Source of the DNA: Candidatus Altimarinota bacterium
GTDB taxonomy: Bacteria; Patescibacteriota; Gracilibacteria; JAUYGZ01
Assembly: GCA_029233985.1 (NCBI GenBank)
Contig: JARGOK010000002.1
Coordinates: forward strand, 310,001 to 374,000
Length of the DNA stretch: 64,000 bases
Direction of reading: 5' to 3'
Part shown: positions 35,613-45,446 of the stretch, in pieces
How positions within the stretch are numbered: the first letter of the stretch is position 1
Layout of the letters: the number at the start of each line of letters is the position of its first letter
The notes under the pieces: model-generated
Told to the model about the DNA's origin: nothing
Databases searched by the model: none
What the model saw: only the letters and a program-made list of their open reading frames with translations
Position numbers and translations under genes: made by a program

Positions 35613-35624
35613 ACTCTCCCCCTC

Positions 35625-37415
35625 ATGATTACCTTCCAGAATATTGGACTCAGTGAAAACATTTTAAAAGCTCTAGATGAAATGGGGTTTAAAGAACCAA
35701 CACCAATCCAAGCAAAAGCTATTCCCTTCATATTAGAAAACGAAAAAGACCTCATCGCACTTGCACAGACAGGAACTGGTAAAACAGCTGCATTTACTCT
35801 CCCGCTCCTCGACAAAATCGAAGCTGATTCAAAAACTCCACAAGTTCTCATTCTTTCACCAACAAGAGAACTCTGTATGCAAACCGCAAAAAACGTTGAG
35901 TCTTTCATCAAATATTCAAAAGATCTAAAGGTTCTCGCTGTTTATGGAGGAACACGGATCGACCAACAGATTAGAAACCTCAGAAATGGAGCACAAATCA
36001 TCGTAGGAACACCAGGAAGAGCACTCGATATGATCAACAGAGGAGCACTCAATGTGAACACAATCCAATATGTCGTCCTAGACGAAGCAGACGAAATGCT
36101 GAATATGGGATTTAAAGAAGAACTCGATGGAATCCTCGCAGGGACACCAGAAGACAAACAGACCTTGCTCTTTTCGGCTACCATGCCAAAAAGTGTCCTC
36201 TCAATCTCTAAACAATACATGAAAAGTCCTGAGGAAATCAGTGCCGGGAAAGAAAACACTGGTGCAGACAAAGTCGATCATCTCTATTATATGGTCCACG
36301 CCCGCGACCGGTACCACGCTCTTCGAAGAATCGCAGATGTAAACCCAGATATTTACGGAATCGTCTTTTGTCGTACACGGCGAGAAACACAAGAAGTCTC
36401 AGATAAACTCATTCAAAACCATTACAGTGCTGAAGCCATCCATGGTGACCTCTCTCAACAACAACGATCTAACGTCATGGAACGGTTTCGTAAAAAAAAG
36501 ATCCAAATCTTAGTAGCTACAGATGTGGCCGCTCGTGGTATTGATGTAGATGATCTCACTCATGTAATCAATTACCAGCTTCCAGATAGCATCGAAGCAT
36601 ACATACATCGAAGTGGACGAACAGGAAGAGCTCAGAAAAGCGGAACTTCTATTTCGATCATCCACATGAAAGAAGTGGGAAAAATACGGGCTACCGAACG
36701 ACGAGTAGGAAAAAAATTCATCCAAGCTCAAGTACCAAAAGGATCTGATATTTGTAAAAGCCAGCTTTTTAGCCTCATTACAAAAATAAAAACAACTGAA
36801 GTAAAAGAAGAACAGATAGGACCATACCTTGCTGAAATCACTGAACAACTCGAAGACCTCAGCCGCGAAGAACTCATCAAACAATTTGTCTCAGCAGAAT
36901 TCAATCGATTCTTAATGGCTTACAAAGACGCTCCTGATCTGAATACAAGCTCTAAAAGCCAAGATCGTGAACCACGAAAGCGAAATGAAAACTTCACCTT
37001 TACTACTGTTTCTCTCAATCTCGGGAAGAAAGACGCCTTTGGTATAAAGCGGCTCTTCAGCTTGATCAATCAATTCCCTCAAATGAGAGGAATAGAAATC
37101 GGAAACATCCAAATACAAGACTTCTATTCCCTCTTAGAAATAGACGTCAACCGTCTCCAAGACTTCCTCGATACCTTCAAGGGAGAGAACTACCGAGGAA
37201 AACCTCTTGAAGGAAAGGTCAGCAACGAAAAGGCTACTGGCTACGATCAAAGAGGATCAGGTGACTCCCGTCGTGGAAGAGGTGGAAGCCGAGGAGGGAG
37301 AGGTGGTGATCGAAGAAGCGGTGGGTACCAACGTGGAGGTGGCGGAGGAGGATACAAGAAAAACTACGGTGGAAAGTCGCGGCCAGACCGAAACGAACGA
37401 AGAAAAAGACGTTAA
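35625..37415 (+). CDS. DEAD-box RNA helicase with DbpA-like RNA-binding domain (CsdA-like)
   Basis: A 596-residue ATP-dependent RNA helicase. The N-terminal core has TPIQ, AQTGTGKT (47-54), PTREL, TPGR, DEAD (153-156), SAT (184-186) and HRSGRTGR. A linker leads to a DbpA/CsdA-type RNA-binding domain near 465-540, FTTVSLNLGKKDAFGIKRLFSLI, and a Gly/Arg-rich tail (545-596). CsdA relatives act in ribosome assembly and cold adaptation. The start at 35625 was chosen over a TTG upstream because the family begins near MITFQNIGLS. The 16-bp inverted repeat lies upstream. Confidence 0.96.
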   Translation: MITFQNIGLSENILKALDEMGFKEPTPIQAKAIPFILENEKDLIALAQTGTGKTAAFTLPLLDKIEADSKTPQVLILSPTRELCMQTAKNVESFIKYSKDLKVLAVYGGTRIDQQIRNLRNGAQIIVGTPGRALDMINRGALNVNTIQYVVLDEADEMLNMGFKEELDGILAGTPEDKQTLLFSATMPKSVLSISKQYMKSPEEISAGKENTGADKVDHLYYMVHARDRYHALRRIADVNPDIYGIVFCRTRRETQEVSDKLIQNHYSAEAIHGDLSQQQRSNVMERFRKKKIQILVATDVAARGIDVDDLTHVINYQLPDSIEAYIHRSGRTGRAQKSGTSISIIHMKEVGKIRATERRVGKKFIQAQVPKGSDICKSQLFSLITKIKTTEVKEEQIGPYLAEITEQLEDLSREELIKQFVSAEFNRFLMAYKDAPDLNTSSKSQDREPRKRNENFTFTTVSLNLGKKDAFGIKRLFSLINQFPQMRGIEIGNIQIQDFYSLLEIDVNRLQDFLDTFKGENYRGKPLEGKVSNEKATGYDQRGSGDSRRGRGGSRGGRGGDRRSGGYQRGGGGGGYKKNYGGKSRPDRNERRKRR

Positions 37416-37448
37416 AAAATTTCTTCATGTACACAATGAAATACTCTA

Positions 37449-37477
37449 AAGGCGAGGATTATAATCCTTGCCTTTTT
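37449..37477 (+). terminator. Terminator of the CsdA-like helicase gene
   Basis: AAGGCGAGGATT (37449-37460) pairs with AATCCTTGCCTT (37463-37474), with one G-U, then a T run. Confidence 0.8.
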
Positions 37478-37530
37478 CTATCATGATACAATCAAAACAA
37501 CACCTCACCATACAATTCATCCTCAACATC

Positions 37531-38004
37531 ATGAGCCTCTCAAAATCCGACAAAATCCGCCTTTTGATCTTCATCCAAGCCCTCATTGCAATGCTGGGAT
37601 CTCTCTACTATTCCAATTTTGGAGACCCAATAGAAAACCTCCAGGTCGGTGCCTTTTGGATATATGGATTTGGATTCGACCCCTGTCTTCTCTGTATTTG
37701 GGCAAGAATTCTCATGTACCCCATCGTTCCCATCAGCTTGATAGGGTTTCTAAAAAAAGCCAAAGACGTTCACCATTATATTCTTCCCCTCGCCATTCCA
37801 GGCCTGATCCTAGAGATCTACCACTATACCCTCCAAAAAAGCAGCTTTGAAAGCCCCTTCGAATGCACTGGAGCAAATCCATGTGCTGCACTCAGCGTAG
37901 ATTATTTCGGCTTCATCACCATTCCATTCCTCTGTGGAACGGCGTTCATAATTATTCTGATTCTTTGTTACTTCCTAAAAAAACAATCTAAATATTCTAC
38001 ATGA
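37531..38004 (+). CDS. DsbB/BdbC-like disulfide-bond formation protein
   Basis: A 157-residue membrane protein with four helices. The periplasmic-facing pairs are CLLC near residue 46 and the second pair CTGANPCAALSVDYFGFITIPFLC, as in DsbB/BdbC, which pass electrons from the DsbA-like thiol oxidase to quinone. No dsbA is in this window. It would serve the many Cys-containing surface and lipoproteins encoded here. The ATG at 37531 gives the natural MSLSKSDKIRLL start. The stop overlaps the next gene by ATGA. Confidence 0.85.
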   Translation: MSLSKSDKIRLLIFIQALIAMLGSLYYSNFGDPIENLQVGAFWIYGFGFDPCLLCIWARILMYPIVPISLIGFLKKAKDVHHYILPLAIPGLILEIYHYTLQKSSFESPFECTGANPCAALSVDYFGFITIPFLCGTAFIIILILCYFLKKQSKYST

Positions 38005-38387
38005 ATATTCTTTACGGGACTCTCGGCTACATCCTCATCACATTCCCATACGCCATCATTTGGCATATGAAACTTTTTCATCCTCTCTATCTCAAATGGG
38101 GGTACTTTGGTGAGCACCCAAGTTTCCTTCTCGGATTCACTTCAATGATATTCCAAGGAGCCATCCTCTCTTATGGATACCAATTTCTCAGGATAGATCA
38201 TCAATCCATCCTAAATGGAATAAGCTACTCACTCAGTCTGGGACTCTTCTTTTGGAGCTGTCATGTCCTCGCGGCCATGGCAAAAAACGCTAATCTCAGA
38301 AATTGGCAATATTTTCTTCTCGAAACACTCTATCTCACTGGACAATTCACATTTTTTGGAATCCTTATCAGTAGAATCCATTCCTAA
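38001..38387 (+). CDS. Four-helix membrane protein coupled to the DsbB-like gene
   Basis: A 128-residue protein of about four hydrophobic helices, including WHMKLFHPLYLKWGYFGEHPSF between the first two. Its ATG overlaps the stop of the DsbB-like gene (ATGA), so it is translationally coupled and likely works with it or in the same membrane process. No family recognised. Confidence 0.6.
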   Translation: MNILYGTLGYILITFPYAIIWHMKLFHPLYLKWGYFGEHPSFLLGFTSMIFQGAILSYGYQFLRIDHQSILNGISYSLSLGLFFWSCHVLAAMAKNANLRNWQYFLLETLYLTGQFTFFGILISRIHS

Positions 38388-39520
38388 GGAATAGACAATA
38401 TCGGAACAATCTCGAGCTCCAAGCTCACATTTCTCTCCAAGGCTTGACTCAAGACATTCCGAAGACTTGAATGATCACCATTTTGAAACGAACTCCCTTC
38501 TAAAACCTTTATACTTCCAGAAAAATTTGCAAAATCTTTATCAAAAGACTGAAGATGAAGCTCATCCAATACCGCACCCTGATACTGCACATCGAGCACC
38601 TTTTGAAAAATCTCTGAAGCACGACTTTGAAGGTTGATCTCATCTGATATTTTTGTCAGAGAAGAAACCAATGGAAAAGAAATAAAAATCAATAAAGTAA
38701 CCAATAGAGCCACTACCTGCAAACTTCTAGATTTATTTTCTTCATGCCGAGGAAAAAATCCATAGGTCAAAAAAATCATGATCCCTATCGCCAAAATTGC
38801 AAATAAGTTTGTCGCAAACAAAAAAGCTCCACCAAGAGCCGCAGAATAATTTTGTAATGCCAGTTCGATCCCAACTACCGCCAATGGAGGCATCAAAGAA
38901 GCCGCCATAGCTACTCCAGCTATACTCTGTGAGAGTTTTTTAAAATACAAAGAAAGCATCGCAATACTCCCAGAAGCGATCGCAATAAAAAGATCAAGCA
39001 AGTTTGGAGAGATTCGAGAGACTATTTCTGCGGTTTCAATCTTTAATGGAATCATCAATGAAACAAAAAAAGCTGTTCCAATTGCCACAACGATACTCGC
39101 AAACAACATCACAGCCGCCTTCCAAAAATAATTCGCCTGCCCAGTCGTAATCCCAAAAGCAAACCCTTTAATAGGATTCAACAATGGAGCGATCAGCATT
39201 CCACCAATAATCACCGCTACAGAGTTTTGAAGCAAACCCAATGTAGCAATAACAATCGAAACAATGAGTAAGACCCAATACAAAACAGTATTTTCGATCT
39301 CCAATAAAATATTTTCGGTAATAAATGCCTTCTCTTCTATAGAAAGCCTCAAAAAAGCAACCTTTTCCCACACTGTATCCTCACTCATCACAATCTGCTC
39401 TGCCTGAGGGGCTTGTCCACTCACACGCTCGACCTTTAAAAGAGGAGAATCATGGATCTCCTTTTTTTCAACCACGACCTCTCCTTTTTCTCCTTCAGGT
39501 TTGTTAGCCTCTTCTACCAT
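38384..39520 (-). CDS. DUF389 membrane protein
   Basis: A 378-residue membrane protein. The first 90 residues are soluble. VAVIIGGMLIAPLLNPIKGFAFGIT, and the helices that follow, is the DUF389 (TIGR00341-like) pattern. A C-terminal soluble portion (about 285-378) follows. Family members are integral membrane proteins of unknown role. The stop overlaps the convergent membrane-protein gene by four bases. Confidence 0.85.
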   Translation of the reverse strand: MVEEANKPEGEKGEVVVEKKEIHDSPLLKVERVSGQAPQAEQIVMSEDTVWEKVAFLRLSIEEKAFITENILLEIENTVLYWVLLIVSIVIATLGLLQNSVAVIIGGMLIAPLLNPIKGFAFGITTGQANYFWKAAVMLFASIVVAIGTAFFVSLMIPLKIETAEIVSRISPNLLDLFIAIASGSIAMLSLYFKKLSQSIAGVAMAASLMPPLAVVGIELALQNYSAALGGAFLFATNLFAILAIGIMIFLTYGFFPRHEENKSRSLQVVALLVTLLIFISFPLVSSLTKISDEINLQSRASEIFQKVLDVQYQGAVLDELHLQSFDKDFANFSGSIKVLEGSSFQNGDHSSLRNVLSQALERNVSLELEIVPILSIP

Positions 39521-39617
39521 GAGAATAATAAGGAATACAAATGCTCAGGGCAATCCCCTTATTATAGCAAAAATAAAGCTTCTTTTCAATCATGAAGGGG
39601 GTCATGAAAGCACTCCC

Positions 39618-39670
39618 CGTAGTGAACAGGCATGCCCGTTCCCTACGTGGAAAGACGCGATAAATCGACG
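39618..39670. repeat. REP-like palindrome plus GACGCGATAAATCG box
   Basis: 39618-39647 is a 15-bp palindrome with two mismatches, centred on CATG, containing CCCGTTCCCTACG. It is followed at 39651-39670 by a 20-base string AAAGACGCGATAAATCGACG, which occurs identically at 53679-53698. The combination looks like a REP-type intergenic repeat. Confidence 0.75.
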
Positions 39671-39792
39671 TCACTACGAGATAATTTGTGTGAAAATCTG
39701 TGTCATCATAATAATCAATAGAAATCTGTGGTTCTGAAAAAAAAGATCTATACCTGCTCACTCAGCTCATGCAGAGTTCCAATTCCCGCCTC
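39671..39792. other. Rest of the 39.5-39.8 kb gap with AATCTGTG repeats
   Basis: 122 bases holding two AATCTGTG-type phrases, near 39693 and 39722, which recur around 61.2-61.3 kb. Open frames here are shadows on repeat sequence and are not supported. Confidence 0.4.
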
Positions 39793-40566
39793 TTACTGCC
39801 CTCTCACAAATACCATTTCACCATTCTCAGATAACTCCTCTTGGTACACATATCCCGTTTGATCAAATGCCTTGAGTTGTTCAGGCTTCTGCAATCGATT
39901 CTTTATGATAAAATTTGTCATCATCCCTCGCGCTTCTTTAGCATATAGGGCAATGATAGATAGCTCCTTCCCAGACTTCTTTTCCTTAAAAACCGGAGTC
40001 ACGACTTCGGCATGTATTTGAGACAACTGCAGCGCTTTTGAATACTCCATCGAAGCCAGATTTACAATGACCTGATCACCCTGCTGAGACAAATCCTTTT
40101 CCAATATTTCTCTCAGCTCTGATCCCCAAAAAGCATACAAATTTTTTCCTTTGTCATTCTTGAGAGCAGTTTTCATCTCCAATCGGTAGGTCTGGATTCG
40201 ATCCAGAGGTCTCACCAAACCATACAATCCCGAAATAATCCGCACATGATCTTGAGCAAATTCAAAATCTTTCTGATCATATTGATGGACCTCAATATAA
40301 GTGTACACATCACCAATAAAAGCCATCAAAGCCTGCTGAGTTTCTGCCTGACGAAAATCCTTTTGATACGATGAATATCGATCTGTATTTAGCTCTGAAA
40401 GATTTTGACTCAATTTCATCAGCTTCGATATTTCATCAGGAGAATATTGTTTCAGAAGTTCTATTAATTCTAAACTCTGATCTTTAAAACGAAGCTGAGT
40501 AGATTTTACAGCTGAGTAATCTGTTTCAAAGTCTTGCGTTTTTGAAGGAGAAAGAAGAGCAATCAT
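39793..40566 (-). CDS. yaaA: Peroxide-stress protein YaaA (UPF0246)
   Basis: YaaA lowers intracellular unincorporated iron and protects from peroxide in E. coli; it also has DNA-binding-like features. A 257-residue protein starting MIALLSPSKTQDF, with SISGLYGLVRPLDRIQTYRLEM and NLASMEYSKAL, and GMMTNFIIKNR, full length. Its start overlaps the stop of the DUF1801 gene by four bases, so the two are coupled. Confidence 0.95.
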   Translation of the reverse strand: MIALLSPSKTQDFETDYSAVKSTQLRFKDQSLELIELLKQYSPDEISKLMKLSQNLSELNTDRYSSYQKDFRQAETQQALMAFIGDVYTYIEVHQYDQKDFEFAQDHVRIISGLYGLVRPLDRIQTYRLEMKTALKNDKGKNLYAFWGSELREILEKDLSQQGDQVIVNLASMEYSKALQLSQIHAEVVTPVFKEKKSGKELSIIALYAKEARGMMTNFIIKNRLQKPEQLKAFDQTGYVYQEELSENGEMVFVRGQ

Positions 40567-40982
40567 TTTTTATTCATTAATTTCACAGATTCTAAAAGAA
40601 CTTTCTTCAGTATTATTAAATCCAAATCCTCTACTTTTTTGAATCGAATACAGCTCTTTCCCACATTCACTTTTCCCAATTGATTAGCATACTTTTCAGC
40701 CAAATATTTATCATTCTTGTCAGTCGCACAAGCATACACCGAAATATAGCTTTTCTGGCTCGCCAGAGCAATTATCATCCAATCCCCTTCCTTACCACTC
40801 GCGTATTTATAGTGATAGGTCCCAAATCCAATCATCCCTGAGATAATATACGGCTTGAGTTCTGGAATAGTTTTCTTGATGAACTGAAAGATTTCTTTCA
40901 CCTCTTTTCGTCGTGCATCATCCTCAATCATCTTGAGATATTCGGTAGGAGTCTTAGCCTTCGTTGGCTTAAACATATTCAT
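40563..40982 (-). CDS. DUF1801-family protein
   Basis: A 139-residue protein. TPTEYLKMIEDDARRKEVKEIFQFIKKTIPELKPYIISGMIGFGTYHYKYASGKEGDWMIIALASQKSYISVY is the DUF1801 (YdhG-like) fold. KSCIRFKKVEDLDL is the typical C-terminal motif. Role unknown; relatives adjoin oxidative-stress genes, and here it is coupled to yaaA. Confidence 0.92.
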   Translation of the reverse strand: MNMFKPTKAKTPTEYLKMIEDDARRKEVKEIFQFIKKTIPELKPYIISGMIGFGTYHYKYASGKEGDWMIIALASQKSYISVYACATDKNDKYLAEKYANQLGKVNVGKSCIRFKKVEDLDLIILKKVLLESVKLMNKK

Positions 40983-40998
40983 AAAAAAGTGAGAAATA

Positions 40999-41721
40999 CT
41001 ACTTCTTCACTATACCCTCGAGTCCTGGCTCGATGAAAGCAAACCAGTCCTGATAACCAATATCACTCGGATGAAAAAGATCAGCAGCATAGTACTTCAA
41101 AGGCTCCTTTGCATAAGGATCTTCAGATCCTTCTCTCATCAGGTCTGAATAATGAATCCCTCGTGATTCAGCCGCAGGCTTAAAAATAGCTCTTACCTGA
41201 CGTGTCCGCCTCTCAAACTGCGATCGGGTCCCAAAAGGTAACAAAAGAGCTGTACCGACGTTCCCAGTGCTGGTGAGCACCACACGATCAGCCATCTTCA
41301 AAGACAAATCTAAAACAGTAGTAATACTTTTTTCTAATTCCTTCAGATCAGTATGGTAGACAGTGTCGTTCCCTCCGATATGCAGCAAAATAATATCAAA
41401 GTGCTGATCTTGAATCTGTTCCAATCGTGCAATTAATTCAACAGTTCTCGCTCCATTTACTCCCAAATTCCGAATCGAAGCCTGAGGAAATTTTTTTCCT
41501 ACCAAACCAGCCAATGATGCCTCAGAAGATTGAGCTCCAGTCCCAACAGCAGTACTATCACCAATAACCAAAATCTGAAGTTCAGCATCAGGCAAAAGAC
41601 GTTCAAATGGAACAGCGCTCTCTGCAAGCCCCACACCAATAGTGATCAACTTGCGCGTTTGAAGTATTTCAAATCCAACGAAAACAAGAAAAATCAGTAA
41701 GAAAACAGCGAAGAATTTCAT
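40999..41721 (-). CDS. SGNH/GDSL-type hydrolase, membrane-anchored
   Basis: A 240-residue protein. A hydrophobic start (MKFFAVFLLIFLVFV) anchors or exports it. Block I is LVIGDSTAVGTGAQ (catalytic Ser in GDS), block II is NLGVNGA, block III is IGGNDT, and block V is DLFHPSDIGY with the Asp and His. Relatives are esterases or lipases; the substrate may be surface polysaccharide or lipid. The ATG at 41721 begins at the anchor; a start eight codons upstream is possible. Confidence 0.88.
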   Translation of the reverse strand: MKFFAVFLLIFLVFVGFEILQTRKLITIGVGLAESAVPFERLLPDAELQILVIGDSTAVGTGAQSSEASLAGLVGKKFPQASIRNLGVNGARTVELIARLEQIQDQHFDIILLHIGGNDTVYHTDLKELEKSITTVLDLSLKMADRVVLTSTGNVGTALLLPFGTRSQFERRTRQVRAIFKPAAESRGIHYSDLMREGSEDPYAKEPLKYYAADLFHPSDIGYQDWFAFIEPGLEGIVKK

Positions 41722-41872
41722 AATGGCAAAAAAAGAAGTAATCATAGTATACAGAGAATACTTCTAAAACCTTATGATGTTTCAAATCCATGATAGTACT
41801 TCTAAAAATCATCAGCCAAAAATATCTTCATTATTCAAGGCCACTCGTATAGTATTAAAATATATTTATAAA

Positions 41873-43441
41873 ATGTATCAACCAATGAAGACATTCTTTA
41901 AAAAGATGAAGAGTAAAAACATCGTTATTTTAGCTTTTACAATCCCAATTGTTCTCTTAGCAAGTGTTATTACAATAGTCTTCTTTATATTTTTTAGTTT
42001 TCTTCACTATCAAGATTTCAAATATGGACCAGATGGACTTCCTTCAGAGTACACTGATCTCATCACCCCAGATGTTCAAAAAATTTCCGAGAATAGAAAT
42101 GCATTTTTTGATCTTGAGAAAATAACAAATGATATTTCGATAAGTTACGAGGAAAGTGCCTTTATCGAAGACAGTCTTTATTACCTCATTCCAAAACAGC
42201 ACAAACTAAAAAATTCAAGCAAAACAATCACATCATCAAAAGACCTCAGTACATTTGGGGAGTATTCAGGAAGTATAAATGACTATAATTGGTATCAAGA
42301 AAACACAAATAAACTACTAGAGGCCAACAAAAGTTCACTACAGTACTTTTACGATGCATCAAAAAAAACCTCATATCAGTCCCCCTATATTTCAGAAAAC
42401 AATGAAAATTATAATCATATATGTGTTTACAATTGGCTTTTAAATATCCAAAGAATCGTTCTTTTAGATGCCATGAATGATTTTCAAAAAGAAAAAAAGA
42501 AACAAGCAATTGATAAAATAATTCAGAGCATAAAAGTTGGAAAACTCTTAGCCACCGGAAAAAGCGTGAACAATACTCATACCCTCATTGGAATAGTTAT
42601 GATGGGAAAAAGTTATTCACTTCTCAATAAAATGATAGCTGCAAGTGATTTTGAAACGAATGAATACATTCAAATAAAGCAAAAAATTGCTCAAATGGAA
42701 CTTTCAAAAAGAGAACAAACAAGTGTCATTAAAGAAATAGTACAAAAAGACTACCAAAACATAAACAAAGATATTTGGGGTAGCAATACCTCGTCAGTGA
42801 CATTAAATACTCCATCTACTGATTCAGCTCATTGCACAGCTGTCCTAAACACTAATGATAAAAATACGCTGAACCTCAAAAAAATGGGCGTGATGAAGAT
42901 ACTATCGATGTTCAATTTCCCATTTAAAAAAAATGATAGCTGGAATGCATATATTACAGATATAGAAAAAAATAAAGAGTTCATCGGAACTCAAGAGTTT
43001 ATTACTCAGTTAGAGTTACGTTTAGAAAATCCAAGCGAAACAACACCTAAAAAAAGCATCGTAACAGCATTCGTATCAGAAAATACCATTGGGAAAGCTA
43101 TTATTCATGAATTCAGAAAAACAGTAATCCACTACCAAAAATCAATGCTTACATACAACATACTAAATAACAGTATTCAGTTTCAAACGATACTTCAAGC
43201 GCACAAAAAAATACATGGATCATACCCAAAAAAGACAACAGACATTGACCCCACACTCAGATTACATATTCCTATAGACCCATCTACTGGAAAGTACTTT
43301 ATATATACGAATAATTATATCAAGCAGAGTGCTTTTTTAAATCCAGATATTCATTATATATATTATTTCAATGATGATAAAGAATTCGTACTTTATATCG
43401 ATATGAACGATATCATTCAGGAGAGTGAATACAATAACTAG
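41873..43441 (+). CDS. Large membrane-anchored protein, unknown
   Basis: A protein of about 522 residues. The start at 41873 is a guess: a longer frame begins at 41774 and another ATG lies at 41885. A hydrophobic segment follows (VILAFTIPIVLLASVITIVFFIFFS), so it is anchored in the membrane. The rest is soluble, rich in Asn, Lys and Ser, with no motif I can name. The DNA is AT-rich. Long-range similarity to other surface proteins is not visible. Confidence 0.5.
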   Translation: MYQPMKTFFKKMKSKNIVILAFTIPIVLLASVITIVFFIFFSFLHYQDFKYGPDGLPSEYTDLITPDVQKISENRNAFFDLEKITNDISISYEESAFIEDSLYYLIPKQHKLKNSSKTITSSKDLSTFGEYSGSINDYNWYQENTNKLLEANKSSLQYFYDASKKTSYQSPYISENNENYNHICVYNWLLNIQRIVLLDAMNDFQKEKKKQAIDKIIQSIKVGKLLATGKSVNNTHTLIGIVMMGKSYSLLNKMIAASDFETNEYIQIKQKIAQMELSKREQTSVIKEIVQKDYQNINKDIWGSNTSSVTLNTPSTDSAHCTAVLNTNDKNTLNLKKMGVMKILSMFNFPFKKNDSWNAYITDIEKNKEFIGTQEFITQLELRLENPSETTPKKSIVTAFVSENTIGKAIIHEFRKTVIHYQKSMLTYNILNNSIQFQTILQAHKKIHGSYPKKTTDIDPTLRLHIPIDPSTGKYFIYTNNYIKQSAFLNPDIHYIYYFNDDKEFVLYIDMNDIIQESEYNN

Positions 43442-43504
43442 TTCATACAAAAACACAAAAAAAAGTGTTCCAAAATTCGATCATTCCGACAGTTCGACTC
43501 ATTC

Positions 43505-45307
43505 TTACTTATTCCGTTTCCGATCCACTTCTTTGAGATGTCGTTTTCTCAGTCGAATAGTTTTTGGAGTGATTTCTACAAATTCATCTGGACCAATATA
43601 CTCAATGGCTTTTTCAAGTGTCATGATCTGAATAGGGATCAAGTTAAGGGCATCATCTGCACCAGAAGACCTCACATTCGTCAGCTTTTTATTCTTCAAA
43701 GGATTCACGATCAAGTCAGTCCCTTGATTATGTTCACCGATCACCATTCCTTCGTACACTTCTGTAGCAGCGATAACAAAAAGAGGACCACGTTCTTGGA
43801 GCTTCCAAAGAGAATAAGCCATTGTTTGACCCGTTTCACCAGAAATCATTGATCCAACAGTTCTCTTAGAGATCTCTCCAACATATGGAACAAAACGATC
43901 AAAAGCATGATACAAAGTCCCTTCACCACGCGTCAGTACCAAAAACTGAGACCGGAATCCAAGCAGTCCTCGTGTCGGCACATCAAATTCAATAGTGGTA
44001 TTTCCACTATCAGAATTCATATTTGTCATAATTCCCTTTCGTTTTCCAAGAGCTTGAATAACAGCACCTGCCATCTCGTCTGGAACATTTACAACGGCTG
44101 CTTCGAGTGGCTCGTGCTTTTTCCCATCTATTTCTTGCATAATCACCTCAGGTTGAGAGATCTGTAATTCAAAACCTTCACGTCTCATTGTTTCGATCAA
44201 TACCGCGATATGCATCTCTCCTCTTCCAAACACTTTAATCGAATCAGTTCCACCTTCCAGTTCGATCTTCAATCCCACATTCGTTTCTAATTCTTTCTCA
44301 AGCCGAGCTCGAATATGTCGGCTCGTTACAAATTCTCCTTCACGACCAGCGAACGGTGAATCATTCACGATAAAATCAATCGCCAAAGCTGGTGGGTCTA
44401 CCTTGATCGCCGGAAGTGGTTCAACCGAATCATCAGTAGTAATCGTTTCTCCTACATAAATATCCGCAATACCAGCAATAGCTACAATATCTCCCGCCAC
44501 AACTTGATCCACCTCCACTCGTTCCATCCCTTCATAAGCAAACAATTTCGTGACCTTTCCTGTGCGCTTTTCACCTTCAGGAGTCATAATTGTCACATTG
44601 TCATTCATCTTGAGAACTCCTTCATACACCCGTCCAATAGCAATACGACCTACATAGTCATCATAAGCAAGAGAAGAAGGCTGCATTCGGAAAGAAGCTT
44701 CTTGATCTCCATCTGCAGGCTTTACATGTTCCAACAAGAAATCAATCAACGGCGTGATATCTTTTTGCTCATCATTTAATTCTCTGACTGCAACACCGTC
44801 CTTAGCAACAGCGTACAGGTATGGAAAATCCAGCTGTTCATCATTCGCACCAAGAGTCGCAAACAAATCAAAAGTCAGATCTACTACTTCAGCAGGACGA
44901 GCCATTGGCTTATCAATCTTATTAATCACAACCAAAACCTTGTGTCCCAATTCCAGGGATTTACGAAGAACAAACTTCGTTTGAGGCATAGGTCCTTCAT
45001 ACGCATCTACTACAAGCACCACAGCATCTACAGTACGGAGCACACGCTCGACTTCAGATCCAAAATCAGCATGCCCAGGCGTATCCACAATATTAATTTT
45101 CTTTCCTTTATGCATAATCGACGCATTTTTCGCATAAATCGTAATTCCACGCTCTTTTTCTTGATCATTACTATCCATAGCTCGTTCTTCCAGTCCTTTT
45201 CGTTCATCAAACCCATCAGTTGCTTTCAAAAGCGCATCAACGAGAGTTGTTTTTCCATGATCTACATGGGCAACAATAGCAATATTGTAAATTTCAGTTT
45301 GAGACAT
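43505..45307 (-). CDS. typA: Translational GTPase TypA/BipA
   Basis: TypA is a ribosome-bound GTPase needed for stress and low-temperature growth and for 50S assembly. G1 [16 protein letters not shown] (12-27), G3 [37 protein letters not shown]4 [10 protein letters not shown], and the C-terminal TypA-specific region with [17 protein letters not shown] and GDKGHxxx-like [25 protein letters not shown] are visible. The length of 600 residues is usual. Confidence 0.98.
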   Translation of the reverse strand: MSQTEIYNIAIVAHVDHGKTTLVDALLKATDGFDERKGLEERAMDSNDQEKERGITIYAKNASIMHKGKKINIVDTPGHADFGSEVERVLRTVDAVVLVVDAYEGPMPQTKFVLRKSLELGHKVLVVINKIDKPMARPAEVVDLTFDLFATLGANDEQLDFPYLYAVAKDGVAVRELNDEQKDITPLIDFLLEHVKPADGDQEASFRMQPSSLAYDDYVGRIAIGRVYEGVLKMNDNVTIMTPEGEKRTGKVTKLFAYEGMERVEVDQVVAGDIVAIAGIADIYVGETITTDDSVEPLPAIKVDPPALAIDFIVNDSPFAGREGEFVTSRHIRARLEKELETNVGLKIELEGGTDSIKVFGRGEMHIAVLIETMRREGFELQISQPEVIMQEIDGKKHEPLEAAVVNVPDEMAGAVIQALGKRKGIMTNMNSDSGNTTIEFDVPTRGLLGFRSQFLVLTRGEGTLYHAFDRFVPYVGEISKRTVGSMISGETGQTMAYSLWKLQERGPLFVIAATEVYEGMVIGEHNQGTDLIVNPLKNKKLTNVRSSGADDALNLIPIQIMTLEKAIEYIGPDEFVEITPKTIRLRKRHLKEVDRKRNK

Positions 45308-45446
45308 GGGAAAAAATTTATTCGAATAGATAGAGATAGATGGAAAGAGGAAGGTTCACATCGGACCAGGCGCTTGATTTTAGCTCAGAAAAGCCCATTT
45401 ATCAATGATATTCTCTTTAGAAATGAGAAATGATAAGAGGAGGAGT

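Noticed and set aside
39501-39761. Two overlapping frames in the repeat-rich gap
   Set aside because: They run through a palindrome and low-complexity repeats and have no family motif.
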